A program made the translations under genes and the position numbers. The notes beneath the pieces are model-generated. The model did no database searches. It had not been told where the DNA came from and was given only the letters and a program-made list of their open reading frames with translations. Positions 7,757 through 15,320 of a stretch of DNA of 41,615 bases are shown here, in pieces. Numbering within the stretch: the first letter of the stretch is position 1; each line of letters opens with the position of its first letter. Origin of the DNA: Sphingobacteriales bacterium (GTDB taxonomy: Bacteria; Bacteroidota; Bacteroidia; Chitinophagales; Chitinophagaceae); NCBI GenBank assembly GCA_016192105.1, contig JACPUV010000050.1:1-41615 (forward strand). Reading direction: 5' to 3'.

Positions 7757-9712
7757 TCAGTTATTAATTACACCCAGTACTTCCTTAAAGCTATCCAGCA
7801 CTTTATCAACTGTAATCTTGCCCCCCGGGCCCGGTGTCGCGATCGTCTTGGCCGCATCGATCGCTTTCATAAAAACATCGGAGGTTTTATCGGTAAGGCC
7901 GTCGGGTATAACCGCATATACGTAATTGTCATTAATCTTTGCACTCCAGGGCAGGGCCAGTTTGCCTTCCGTGGTATGATTAAAAACAAGGCGGTAAACA
8001 TAACCCCGTGTATCCCTGTCCATAAAAAGCATTTTACTCACCAGCGATTCCGCCTTTGCCGGGGAAACATTGATATTCTCTTCTATTTCTTCGTTATATT
8101 TTTTGTACCGGATCTGTAAAGTGGCCCTGCTGATATTGGCTGCTTTCAGTTTATCAAGATCCACTTCAAATTCGATTGTTCTCGGGACCACCGGCGGCTT
8201 TAATGTTACCGCCTCCATCTGCCCTTTTTCCCAGACGGGTTCGGGCGGAAACACATTCCCTCCCCTGAGGCTCCATTGCACCTTGTATTGATACATATCG
8301 GGGTTATTGTCCTCGCCGGCAGCATAGGTCATGGCTGCCGTGATTCCTTTCTCCGCAACAAATTTTTTATCAATGGTTACCCGGTCCATGAAATCATTCC
8401 CTGAATTCCGTTTCTTACGCACATTGACGGTTACATAGTTCACTTCCTGGTCAAACATTTCTTTTGCTTCCAGGTCGAGTACAAAGCGCATATCGAGGTG
8501 TTTGAAGAAAGGATCATTCAGGTTTACACTGGCGATACAACTCTTGTTATCCCTGACGGAATTATACCATGTTTTCAGGTTCTGTGAAAAAGCCACCGGC
8601 ATGCCCAGCATGTAATTGTAATTCATCATGATGGTCTCTCTCTTTTTCCGGACGCTGTTTTCAATCCTTTTTACATCCAGGTAATACCCGTAAGCGTCCT
8701 TCTTACCGGGCAGGTATTCTTTTTCTTTTTCTGTCGGGGGTGCTGCCTGCGGGCGGTCATCAGCAGGCTTGGCAAATTTGTCCATGAATAGCTGGAAGAA
8801 AAGTTCTGTCAGTTTTTCCGTAGTGGCATTCGGGATACCCTGGTCGATCTGGATAATGATCGCATTTTTCTCCACCATTTTATCATATACACTGTGCAGT
8901 TCATTCCACGACTGGCTTTCCTGCACGGCATCCTTTGATTCAACCCTCCTGTATTCCGCGGTGACTTTATCCTGCTTGATCACCTGCGACATTTTTTCAT
9001 AGTCAACAATGATCTTTGCCTTCAGCCCGTTTACCTTCACGTAATATTTATAGAAGAAATCACAACTGAGGTCGGTAATGGCAAGATCCTTATCGAATGT
9101 CTTTGCCAGCAACTGGGCGCCGAACTTGTTCAGGTTGGTCGCAACCGCAACTTTTGCTCCTTCCTGCAAGGGGGCTTTACCCGATGTAACCAGGCTTTTC
9201 ACCATTCCTCCCTCCCTGTTTACCACACCCGACGTTATACGGAAGGAATTGGCATCTTCCGCCGCAAACAGATCAACCGGTCCCTTCACCAGCGCCCCAT
9301 CCATTTTTGCGGCCAGTTTGCCCTGGAGTTCATCCAACTGGTCCTTTGTATAGCCCAGCTGCATCAGAAAGTGCATTAATGCCCCACTAACTCCTCCCTG
9401 GTCTTCCCGTTCTTCCGTGACATACTTCAGGAACAGAAACTCGGGAACCTGGGTCGCCGGGTTTTTTGAAAGCATAGCCTGCGTGGGGACATAATAATAA
9501 TTTTTCCCTCCCCTTGCGCCGGGTCCCGCACCTTCGGTTTGGGCGTAAAGGGTGATGGCCGTACCATCATTAAGCGTGATTACCACTTTGGAATTGAAAT
9601 CGAGGTTTTGCTGGGAGACCGCTGCTAACGGCGAAAGGAACAACACTACCAGTAAACAGGTAATGACTGACCCCGCTTTCGATCCCCGCAATTGTTGAAG
9701 GACAATATTCAT
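7757..9712 (-). CDS. Exported ~650-residue paralogous family protein (copy F)
   Basis: A protein of 651 residues. The hydrophobic segment at about 16-32 (ITCLLVVLFLSPLAAVSQQ) is an export signal. Block equivalents of the family are NYYYVPTQAMLS with PEFLFLKYV, SGALMHFLMQL, KAPLQEGAKVAVA with GAQLLAKTF, VNLNDPFFKHLDMRF, VNYVTVNVRKKRNSG and MYQYKVQWSLRGG. It lacks the long linker of its neighbour at 5741 but has more charged stretches (TEKEKEYLPGKKDAYGYY). The gap to the next gene downstream is 39 nt. Function is unknown; the conserved order of motifs shows common descent with the neighbouring copies, probably by tandem duplication followed by strong divergence. Confidence 0.85.
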   Translation of the reverse strand: MNIVLQQLRGSKAGSVITCLLVVLFLSPLAAVSQQNLDFNSKVVITLNDGTAITLYAQTEGAGPGARGGKNYYYVPTQAMLSKNPATQVPEFLFLKYVTEEREDQGGVSGALMHFLMQLGYTKDQLDELQGKLAAKMDGALVKGPVDLFAAEDANSFRITSGVVNREGGMVKSLVTSGKAPLQEGAKVAVATNLNKFGAQLLAKTFDKDLAITDLSCDFFYKYYVKVNGLKAKIIVDYEKMSQVIKQDKVTAEYRRVESKDAVQESQSWNELHSVYDKMVEKNAIIIQIDQGIPNATTEKLTELFFQLFMDKFAKPADDRPQAAPPTEKEKEYLPGKKDAYGYYLDVKRIENSVRKKRETIMMNYNYMLGMPVAFSQNLKTWYNSVRDNKSCIASVNLNDPFFKHLDMRFVLDLEAKEMFDQEVNYVTVNVRKKRNSGNDFMDRVTIDKKFVAEKGITAAMTYAAGEDNNPDMYQYKVQWSLRGGNVFPPEPVWEKGQMEAVTLKPPVVPRTIEFEVDLDKLKAANISRATLQIRYKKYNEEIEENINVSPAKAESLVSKMLFMDRDTRGYVYRLVFNHTTEGKLALPWSAKINDNYVYAVIPDGLTDKTSDVFMKAIDAAKTIATPGPGGKITVDKVLDSFKEVLGVINN

Positions 9713-9742
9713 GGTTTTGATTTTATGTGATAAAATTTGTAG

Positions 9743-10444
9743 TTAAGACCGGTGAAAAAACTTGTACAGGACCCGGTGCCGGATAAAAGAACAGGAAGCT
9801 TTGTCGTCCGCGTTTTTTATCACTTCCACTTCTTTTAATTTCCGGAGCGCCCGGTAAAACTTATTGGGTGTGGTACTCCATCCCGCCAGGATAAATTCCT
9901 TACTCCTGAGTTCAACATTCAGTAATTGCTCAATGGCTATCCGTACAAAGTCAGTACAATTAAACAACCGGGCATTAAAAGGCCGGTTGGCAATAACCAT
10001 GCTGTCCAGCAACCGGATCAGCTGCTGATCCTGCTGCCAACTGGTTCTGATCCTCAGCAGCCCGTCGCTGGGATAATGCTCTCTGTGCGGGATACCTTTA
10101 TCAAATAAACTGTTCAGTGTGATTTCTTCCGATGCCGATACCGGCAATTTATAATACAGGGCGGGGATATTTTTGCCGGTATTCCGTACATTAAAAAAAT
10201 CATCATCGGGCCAGAGGTCATAATAGACCAATTCGCCGGTAGCAATGGTATCGGCCACTTGTTTTACCCCTCCCGGTTCCTGCACTTCCCGGTACACGAC
10301 CTTGTATTTATCCAGCGCAATGCCTGCATGACCCGTCTTGCCTTTAAATGTTGCGTAGTAAACAATATATACATTGTTTCCTTTTGCAAAACAGCTTTGG
10401 GAAAGCATGAATGCCCCCATCAATATGGTAACAAACCGTTTCAT
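9743..10444 (-). CDS. Exported protein with possible permuted papain/LRAT-like cysteine enzyme motifs
   Basis: A protein of 233 residues, signal peptide MKRFVTILMGAFMLSQSCFA. KTGHAGIALDKYKVVY (His39) is followed much later by FNCTDFVRIAIEQLL (Cys163) and then TPNKFYRAL (about 192-200). A His in a GHxGI strand placed before an NCxxF Cys helix is the order in circularly permuted NlpC/P60-like folds (LRAT, YiiX and PPPDE relatives), opposite to classical NlpC/P60, where Cys comes first. An amidase, peptidase or acyltransferase role on peptidoglycan, peptide or lipid is therefore possible but unproven. Its start overlaps the upstream stop by 4 nt (ATGA), which suggests translational coupling with the family protein at 10441. 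Confidence 0.7.
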   Translation of the reverse strand: MKRFVTILMGAFMLSQSCFAKGNNVYIVYYATFKGKTGHAGIALDKYKVVYREVQEPGGVKQVADTIATGELVYYDLWPDDDFFNVRNTGKNIPALYYKLPVSASEEITLNSLFDKGIPHREHYPSDGLLRIRTSWQQDQQLIRLLDSMVIANRPFNARLFNCTDFVRIAIEQLLNVELRSKEFILAGWSTTPNKFYRALRKLKEVEVIKNADDKASCSFIRHRVLYKFFHRS

Positions 10445-12222
10445 TGTCCGGGCATTGTATCAATGAATAATAGTTCCGTATCATTATCCCCCGTTGCTGT
10501 TTTCTCCGTACCATCTTTCATTCTCCAGCGCAGGGTATATTTATAGGCATACTGACCCGAGGGCAGCGTTATATCAAATTGTTTTTGTGAAAAGTCATCA
10601 TCCGGTTTTACCGTGGTCTCCACACTCCGGTTTTCCCCGAAAAAGGAGTATTCAATCCGGATGGTAACAGCCCTGACATTTTTTGATTTAAGGAAGGCGG
10701 CATCCCCGTCAATCTTCACCACCCTTCTCTCATAAGGAACATACAGATTGATCATGGAAGCGTTTTGCCGGATCCAGTCCGTTTGATATGTTTTGCCCCC
10801 TTTGAAATTATATAGCGCTTTGAAATCGTAATTCAGCCAGGCCAGGCGGTCCGTATCACTTACGGATCCGTAATTCATGGTAAGCTGCCTGTTTTCGGTA
10901 ATGGTGGATTTTACGATATTGACCTCCTTTAACGTTGTGCTTCCATTCCCGTGATCCTTTTTCATTGTCACCGTTATGCTGTTGATCATTTTATCAAACT
11001 CAGGCAAAAGGGCCCCGTCCACCCCGATATAAATATCCCGTTGCTCAAAATCGGGGTCGGTCAGTGACACCGTTTTAAAATACTCCTGGCTCTGCCCGTA
11101 CTTTTTATAAAAATCCCCGATATTAAAAGTGATATAATGATGGCGGTCGCTGGAAATGCGGCTGTTGAAACTAAGTGTACTCGTGCCGCTTGTTTTGACA
11201 TCTTTTAATTTATACCCGAAGTGTGCGCCAAAGCCAACTGTTTTCCCGCTTGACATGGCACCCCCGCCACTATTACTGAAAAGTCCGTTTAATAATCCCC
11301 CAAGCCCCCCCTGCTGGCCAGCGGGCAATTGTTCGGGTTCAACCCGCCGGAATAGCATATCGGTGATCTTGCTATACGCGGTGGTCACCAATGCATCCAT
11401 TCTTGAATCGTCCCCGGTTATTTCAAGTTTGATCGCATTCGTCTTTCGCAGTTCCTCGTAAACTTTCTCGATTTCCGCGCTTACAAAATAAACGCCTGCC
11501 CCACCGGAAATTTTTTCATTCTTCTGTACCTCGGCCCAATCAACGGAGAGTTTTGCGTTATACGCATCGGTCAGCCCTGAAAAAGCAAGGTCAAAAACAA
11601 GGGAAACATCGGGGGTGTTCATCTTAAAACTTTCCAGCAATAATTTCGAACGCTGCGGATCCATTTCAAAAGACAACGCTATCCGGCTGCCCTGTAAAAC
11701 CGGCGCTGCCCCCATGGCCAGCAGGTTTCGCTCATTCTGTCCATTATCGGGGTTCAGGATGGAAGACACCAATGCAAACCTTCCTTCCTTAAAAACAATG
11801 GGGCCCCGGAGTTTTACACTGTCATTCCCGTTGAACAGCTCCCGCAAGGCCTGTTCAGCCCTTTTTACTTTTTTCTCATCCGTATCATAGGTAACCAGGA
11901 AATGGAGTACCCCCCCACCGCCTGCCTGCGAGATGGATTTATCCGGCGATGCCGTGTTATCCATATTATTTACATACCGTATAAACGAAAACTGAGGCTG
12001 CTTTCTTTCATTTATTGCCAGGGAAGCCTGGTCAGGCAAATACAAATACTGGAGCGGATCCGTGACCAGGGGGAAACACCAAAGCCCTTCCACCCTGACA
12101 CCCCTGTCAATTGCTATTTGCTGGGCCGCTGCATTGAATGACAGCGATACCGTGAAGACCAGCCACAGCGGGGTTAAACAGGCAGTCAGTCTGCCGGGAA
12201 TATTTTTCTTACAGTTAATCAT
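10441..12222 (-). CDS. Exported ~600-residue paralogous family protein (copy D)
   Basis: A protein of 593 residues; the signal segment is about residues 12-34 (LTACLTPLWLVFTVSLSF...AAAQQ). Family blocks are LQYLYLPDQASLA with PQFSFIRYV, GGGVLHFLVTY, AAPVLQGSRIALSF with SKLLLESF, VYFVSAEIEKVYEEL, FKTVSLTDPDFEQRDIYI, INSITVTMKKDHGNG, LAWLNYDFKALYNFKGGK and terminal YAYKYTLRWRM. It is closest in block wording to the product at 5741. A Gly-rich insert (GQQGGLGGLLNGLFSNSGGG) sits at about residues 305-325, where the product at 5741 has its longer linker. It overlaps both neighbours by 4 nt. No enzyme motif was seen. Confidence 0.85.
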   Translation of the reverse strand: MINCKKNIPGRLTACLTPLWLVFTVSLSFNAAAQQIAIDRGVRVEGLWCFPLVTDPLQYLYLPDQASLAINERKQPQFSFIRYVNNMDNTASPDKSISQAGGGGVLHFLVTYDTDEKKVKRAEQALRELFNGNDSVKLRGPIVFKEGRFALVSSILNPDNGQNERNLLAMGAAPVLQGSRIALSFEMDPQRSKLLLESFKMNTPDVSLVFDLAFSGLTDAYNAKLSVDWAEVQKNEKISGGAGVYFVSAEIEKVYEELRKTNAIKLEITGDDSRMDALVTTAYSKITDMLFRRVEPEQLPAGQQGGLGGLLNGLFSNSGGGAMSSGKTVGFGAHFGYKLKDVKTSGTSTLSFNSRISSDRHHYITFNIGDFYKKYGQSQEYFKTVSLTDPDFEQRDIYIGVDGALLPEFDKMINSITVTMKKDHGNGSTTLKEVNIVKSTITENRQLTMNYGSVSDTDRLAWLNYDFKALYNFKGGKTYQTDWIRQNASMINLYVPYERRVVKIDGDAAFLKSKNVRAVTIRIEYSFFGENRSVETTVKPDDDFSQKQFDITLPSGQYAYKYTLRWRMKDGTEKTATGDNDTELLFIDTMPGQ

Positions 12223-14105
12223 GGCTTTTTAAACTGATCGGGTGAAGGAGTCGCTAAAAACAAATAATTGGAAGTAAGGTGGTTCAGTCCTGCAGCAGCT
12301 TTCCCTTTTGTTTTACTGTACCAGACAGTCTGATATACTACCGGCGCATCCTTATCGTGATATACTGATACCTTCGTAGTCGAATTCTGATCCGTCGCTC
12401 TCAAAACGAAATGCCGCACTGCTTTCTTTTCTCCGCCCTGGATACTGGCAAAACTGACATCAACGGAAGAAACACTATCCGTCATGAACTGCTGGCGGTC
12501 TGCATCGACTTCCACATATTCTTTTACAAGCGGCGGGATCAGCGAGACAGCGGGGTCGGCACTGCTGATCCAGTTTTTCGCATCAGCCGGGTATCGTACC
12601 ACTTTTGAATTCCCTTTAAAGCTCCAGAGCAACTGGTACTCATAATTCAGCCAGTCAGCGCTTTGTAACCCAAGACGGGGATAAGAAATCTCTTTAAGAT
12701 TGATTCCCTTCTTCAAATCGTTGCCGTTAATAATGAGCTGTGCTGTTACATCGTCCTGGCCATTCCCGTACTTCTTCCTGAAATTAACAGTTACGAAATT
12801 TACGATATCGTCAAAAGCATCTACAAATTCACCGTCCACCTGGAAATTTATACTTCTGCGCTGAAAAGCCGGGTCGTCCATATTTACGATACGGAAATAA
12901 TTTGAGTCCGCCCCTAACTGCGAATACAACCCTCCCAGGTTTCCCGCCGTGTGAAAGGGGACCTTGATCGTGGTGGACTTACTCAGGTTGAGGTAAAACT
13001 TATTGGTCCGTATATCTTTCACGTCTTTCATGATATACTGGTTATCGGTGCGGTACTCCGGATTAAGGTTCTTTTTTCTTTGTGGTGAGAACCATCCCAG
13101 AATGGGTAAGGAACCCATCACATCTGAAAGCCCTTCAGCGATATCGTTCACCACGCCTGTCTTCTCCTGCTTTCCCTGGTCAACAAAGCCCAGGCTGGCA
13201 TCCACCCGCTCAGGTTCCTTGGACCACCCGGTTTTTGTATCAAACATGATTTCAGTAAGTTTATTCGTTACCACACTCAGTATCCCATCCATATCGCCGG
13301 TCTTAACACCCAACCCGGCTGACCGGTCAAACACATCCACTTTTATCCCGCCGGATTTTATCATTTCATCGGTCACCTGCCGGATCTGGTTCTTATTATA
13401 TCCTTCCTGGTTATTAAATATCTGGCTGAAATGAGAATACACCACACTCATTTCAGCTGTCACAACCGCATTATACGCTCTCACGGAAGCTTCGTAATAC
13501 CCATGAACAGATACCGACACATCCGATGTTGGGCCGGTAAACGAATTCCATAATAAAGTAGCCCCCTGCGGGTTTAACAATGAGGCCACGGCGGCTTTCG
13601 ACCCCGGTGTAAGCGGGGCAAAGCCCGATGTAACCACGGATCTTGTCATTGCGTCTTTACCCTCCTTATTACTCAGCACTCCGGATATGATTTCAAAACT
13701 CGGTGTGGTATTTTCCGGATCGTCTTTCTTGGGCTGCATCAGTGGCACCGGGCCGGCGATCCTGGCACCGGGTGTAACTTTCTGGAGCTCTTTGGTAACC
13801 GCAGCCAGTAAGGAATCGGGGATCTTAAATTCGATTAGTGCATGGAAAAGCCCGCCGCTGTTTTCCACTTTATCGCTGACATATTTTATACAAAGAAATT
13901 CAAGCGTACCGTCCTCTTTGGTGGCCAGGCGGGGATAGCGGGGCAGGTAGTAATAATCCGTTTCCTTACTACGGTCCTGCAGGAGCGTGAGCCCCCCGAT
14001 GGTAACATTTCCTTCATCATACTTTACCTGGGCAATGACCGGCAGGTTAACCAGTAAAAATGCTAGCAACGCAAGATTTTTAACGCTTAAAATCATATTT
14101 TTCAT
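12219..14105 (-). CDS. Exported ~630-residue paralogous family protein (copy C)
   Basis: A protein of 628 residues (ATG at 14105; a second Met at codon 4 is equally possible), with signal segment LALLAFLLVNLPVIAQ. Family blocks are DYYYLPRYPRLATKEDG, SGGLFHALIEF, FAPLTPGSKAAVAS with GATLLWNSF, NLSKSTTIKVPF, FRIVNMDDPAFQRRSI, VNFVTVNFRKKYGNG, ADWLNYEYQLLWSFKGN and a terminal VVYQTVWYSK. In the variable middle, about 315-350, it has GLSDVMGSLPILGWFSPQRKK, a hydrophobic patch not seen in the other copies. It overlaps the next gene by 4 nt and lies 17 nt after the previous one. Function unknown. Confidence 0.85.
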   Translation of the reverse strand: MKNMILSVKNLALLAFLLVNLPVIAQVKYDEGNVTIGGLTLLQDRSKETDYYYLPRYPRLATKEDGTLEFLCIKYVSDKVENSGGLFHALIEFKIPDSLLAAVTKELQKVTPGARIAGPVPLMQPKKDDPENTTPSFEIISGVLSNKEGKDAMTRSVVTSGFAPLTPGSKAAVASLLNPQGATLLWNSFTGPTSDVSVSVHGYYEASVRAYNAVVTAEMSVVYSHFSQIFNNQEGYNKNQIRQVTDEMIKSGGIKVDVFDRSAGLGVKTGDMDGILSVVTNKLTEIMFDTKTGWSKEPERVDASLGFVDQGKQEKTGVVNDIAEGLSDVMGSLPILGWFSPQRKKNLNPEYRTDNQYIMKDVKDIRTNKFYLNLSKSTTIKVPFHTAGNLGGLYSQLGADSNYFRIVNMDDPAFQRRSINFQVDGEFVDAFDDIVNFVTVNFRKKYGNGQDDVTAQLIINGNDLKKGINLKEISYPRLGLQSADWLNYEYQLLWSFKGNSKVVRYPADAKNWISSADPAVSLIPPLVKEYVEVDADRQQFMTDSVSSVDVSFASIQGGEKKAVRHFVLRATDQNSTTKVSVYHDKDAPVVYQTVWYSKTKGKAAAGLNHLTSNYLFLATPSPDQFKKP

Positions 14106-14122
14106 TTTAGTCGGTGAATTAC

Positions 14123-15301
14123 CTATTGATTATCTGAATCAGCCCCAGGTATTATTTTATCAGGCGGCGATGTAATGTCGAGTATCTCGCTCCATTCCTT
14201 CTTTTCCAGCCAGCCGGTTGCGCGGGGTTCTCCATCCGTATTGATCTCCGTAACCCGGTAATAAAAGGGTTTGTCAAACCGGACCGCATAAATAAACCGT
14301 ATGCTTTTGGCATAGATATCCGGTTTGCTGCCTTTAAAGGTGAATCCTGAAATAATATCCGATCCGTTTACACTGGTGGCTTTTATTTCGATCTTTTTGG
14401 CAAACAGGTCAGGCCGCAAGTCGTTATTAAAATCATAGCAATACACATCAAACAGGGGGTATTTGGCAGGGACTTTCTCATTTATATCCACTTTTTGAAT
14501 AACCGAAGACCACTTATCAGGATCGGGAGCAATCACAAATGCATTGGCCTTAACCATCAGCAGGTTTAGCGCGCTGTCCTTCTGGTTCTTTACCTCATTG
14601 GCAAAAACCTCATACACCTGCCGGGCGATCTCTCCGTTACCCGAAACCGTCAGATCGTCCAGCCCCCTTTCCGAAAAAACAGTGTACATGGCATAGGAGA
14701 AACTCATCACCGACTGATGATTCCTTAGGGCAGATTCCACCAGTTGCGCATCATTGTTATTCAACCGCAGGTTAATGATCCGGTCGTTCCAATAACTGTT
14801 ATTGCCGGCCGCCGCCTCGTCAGTGGCTTCTGAAAAACTTGTTTTTATAAGATACAGGCTGTCCCCTGCAGCTTCACCCGAAGTGCCCGCAAAAGTGAGC
14901 AGCGATGAGAATCGCCGGACCGGCAACGGTCTTAATTCTGCAGCAGGGTTTGTATTCCTCAGCAGGGTCCTGATCTCCGTCATTTTCCTTTGCAGCGAAG
15001 GGTCCGCCACTACACGAAACTGCAACAGGTTATTGAACTTTGAAATGCCCGCATCACCTGTTGACCGGGTACCGGTGTAACGCATTTCTGTTAAAGTAAA
15101 GGAAGGTTTCCCGTCCGTATCGGTCATCAGCTTATAATCCGCGGGGACATAATAGTAAAGCCCCGGCACTTTCACATCCCGGTATATTTTCTGATCCAGT
15201 ATAACCTGTGAGGAAACCAATGAAGGCTGGGCCTCCGCAGTGGTACAAAAAATACCAACGCAGGAAAGCAACCTGATAATATGATGAATACCCGGAACCA
15301 T
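14123..15301 (-). CDS. Exported 392-residue protein, divergent short relative of the paralogous family
   Basis: The signal segment is about residues 7-24 (HIIRLLSCVGIFCTTAEAQ). The first block, GLYYYVPADYKLMTDTDGKP, clearly resembles the start of the larger copies and also matches a segment in the middle of the 798-residue neighbour (VVYILPADYHLKW). The rest is reduced: a helical stretch (LQRKMTEIRTLLRNTNPAAEL), a central part without close block matches, and a C-terminal region with a possible calcium-binding-like DFNNDLRPD turn at about 285-293. The protein may have lost the second half of the family. It lies 19 nt downstream of the first operon gene. I cannot assign a function. Confidence 0.8.
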   Translation of the reverse strand: MVPGIHHIIRLLSCVGIFCTTAEAQPSLVSSQVILDQKIYRDVKVPGLYYYVPADYKLMTDTDGKPSFTLTEMRYTGTRSTGDAGISKFNNLLQFRVVADPSLQRKMTEIRTLLRNTNPAAELRPLPVRRFSSLLTFAGTSGEAAGDSLYLIKTSFSEATDEAAAGNNSYWNDRIINLRLNNNDAQLVESALRNHQSVMSFSYAMYTVFSERGLDDLTVSGNGEIARQVYEVFANEVKNQKDSALNLLMVKANAFVIAPDPDKWSSVIQKVDINEKVPAKYPLFDVYCYDFNNDLRPDLFAKKIEIKATSVNGSDIISGFTFKGSKPDIYAKSIRFIYAVRFDKPFYYRVTEINTDGEPRATGWLEKKEWSEILDITSPPDKIIPGADSDNQ

Positions 15302-15320
15302 TTTATACTACTGAAAAAAA

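Noticed and set aside
9743..10444. Classical NlpC/P60 peptidase
   Set aside because: The Cys motif comes after the His motif; the classical order is the reverse, as in the true C40 protein at 34285.
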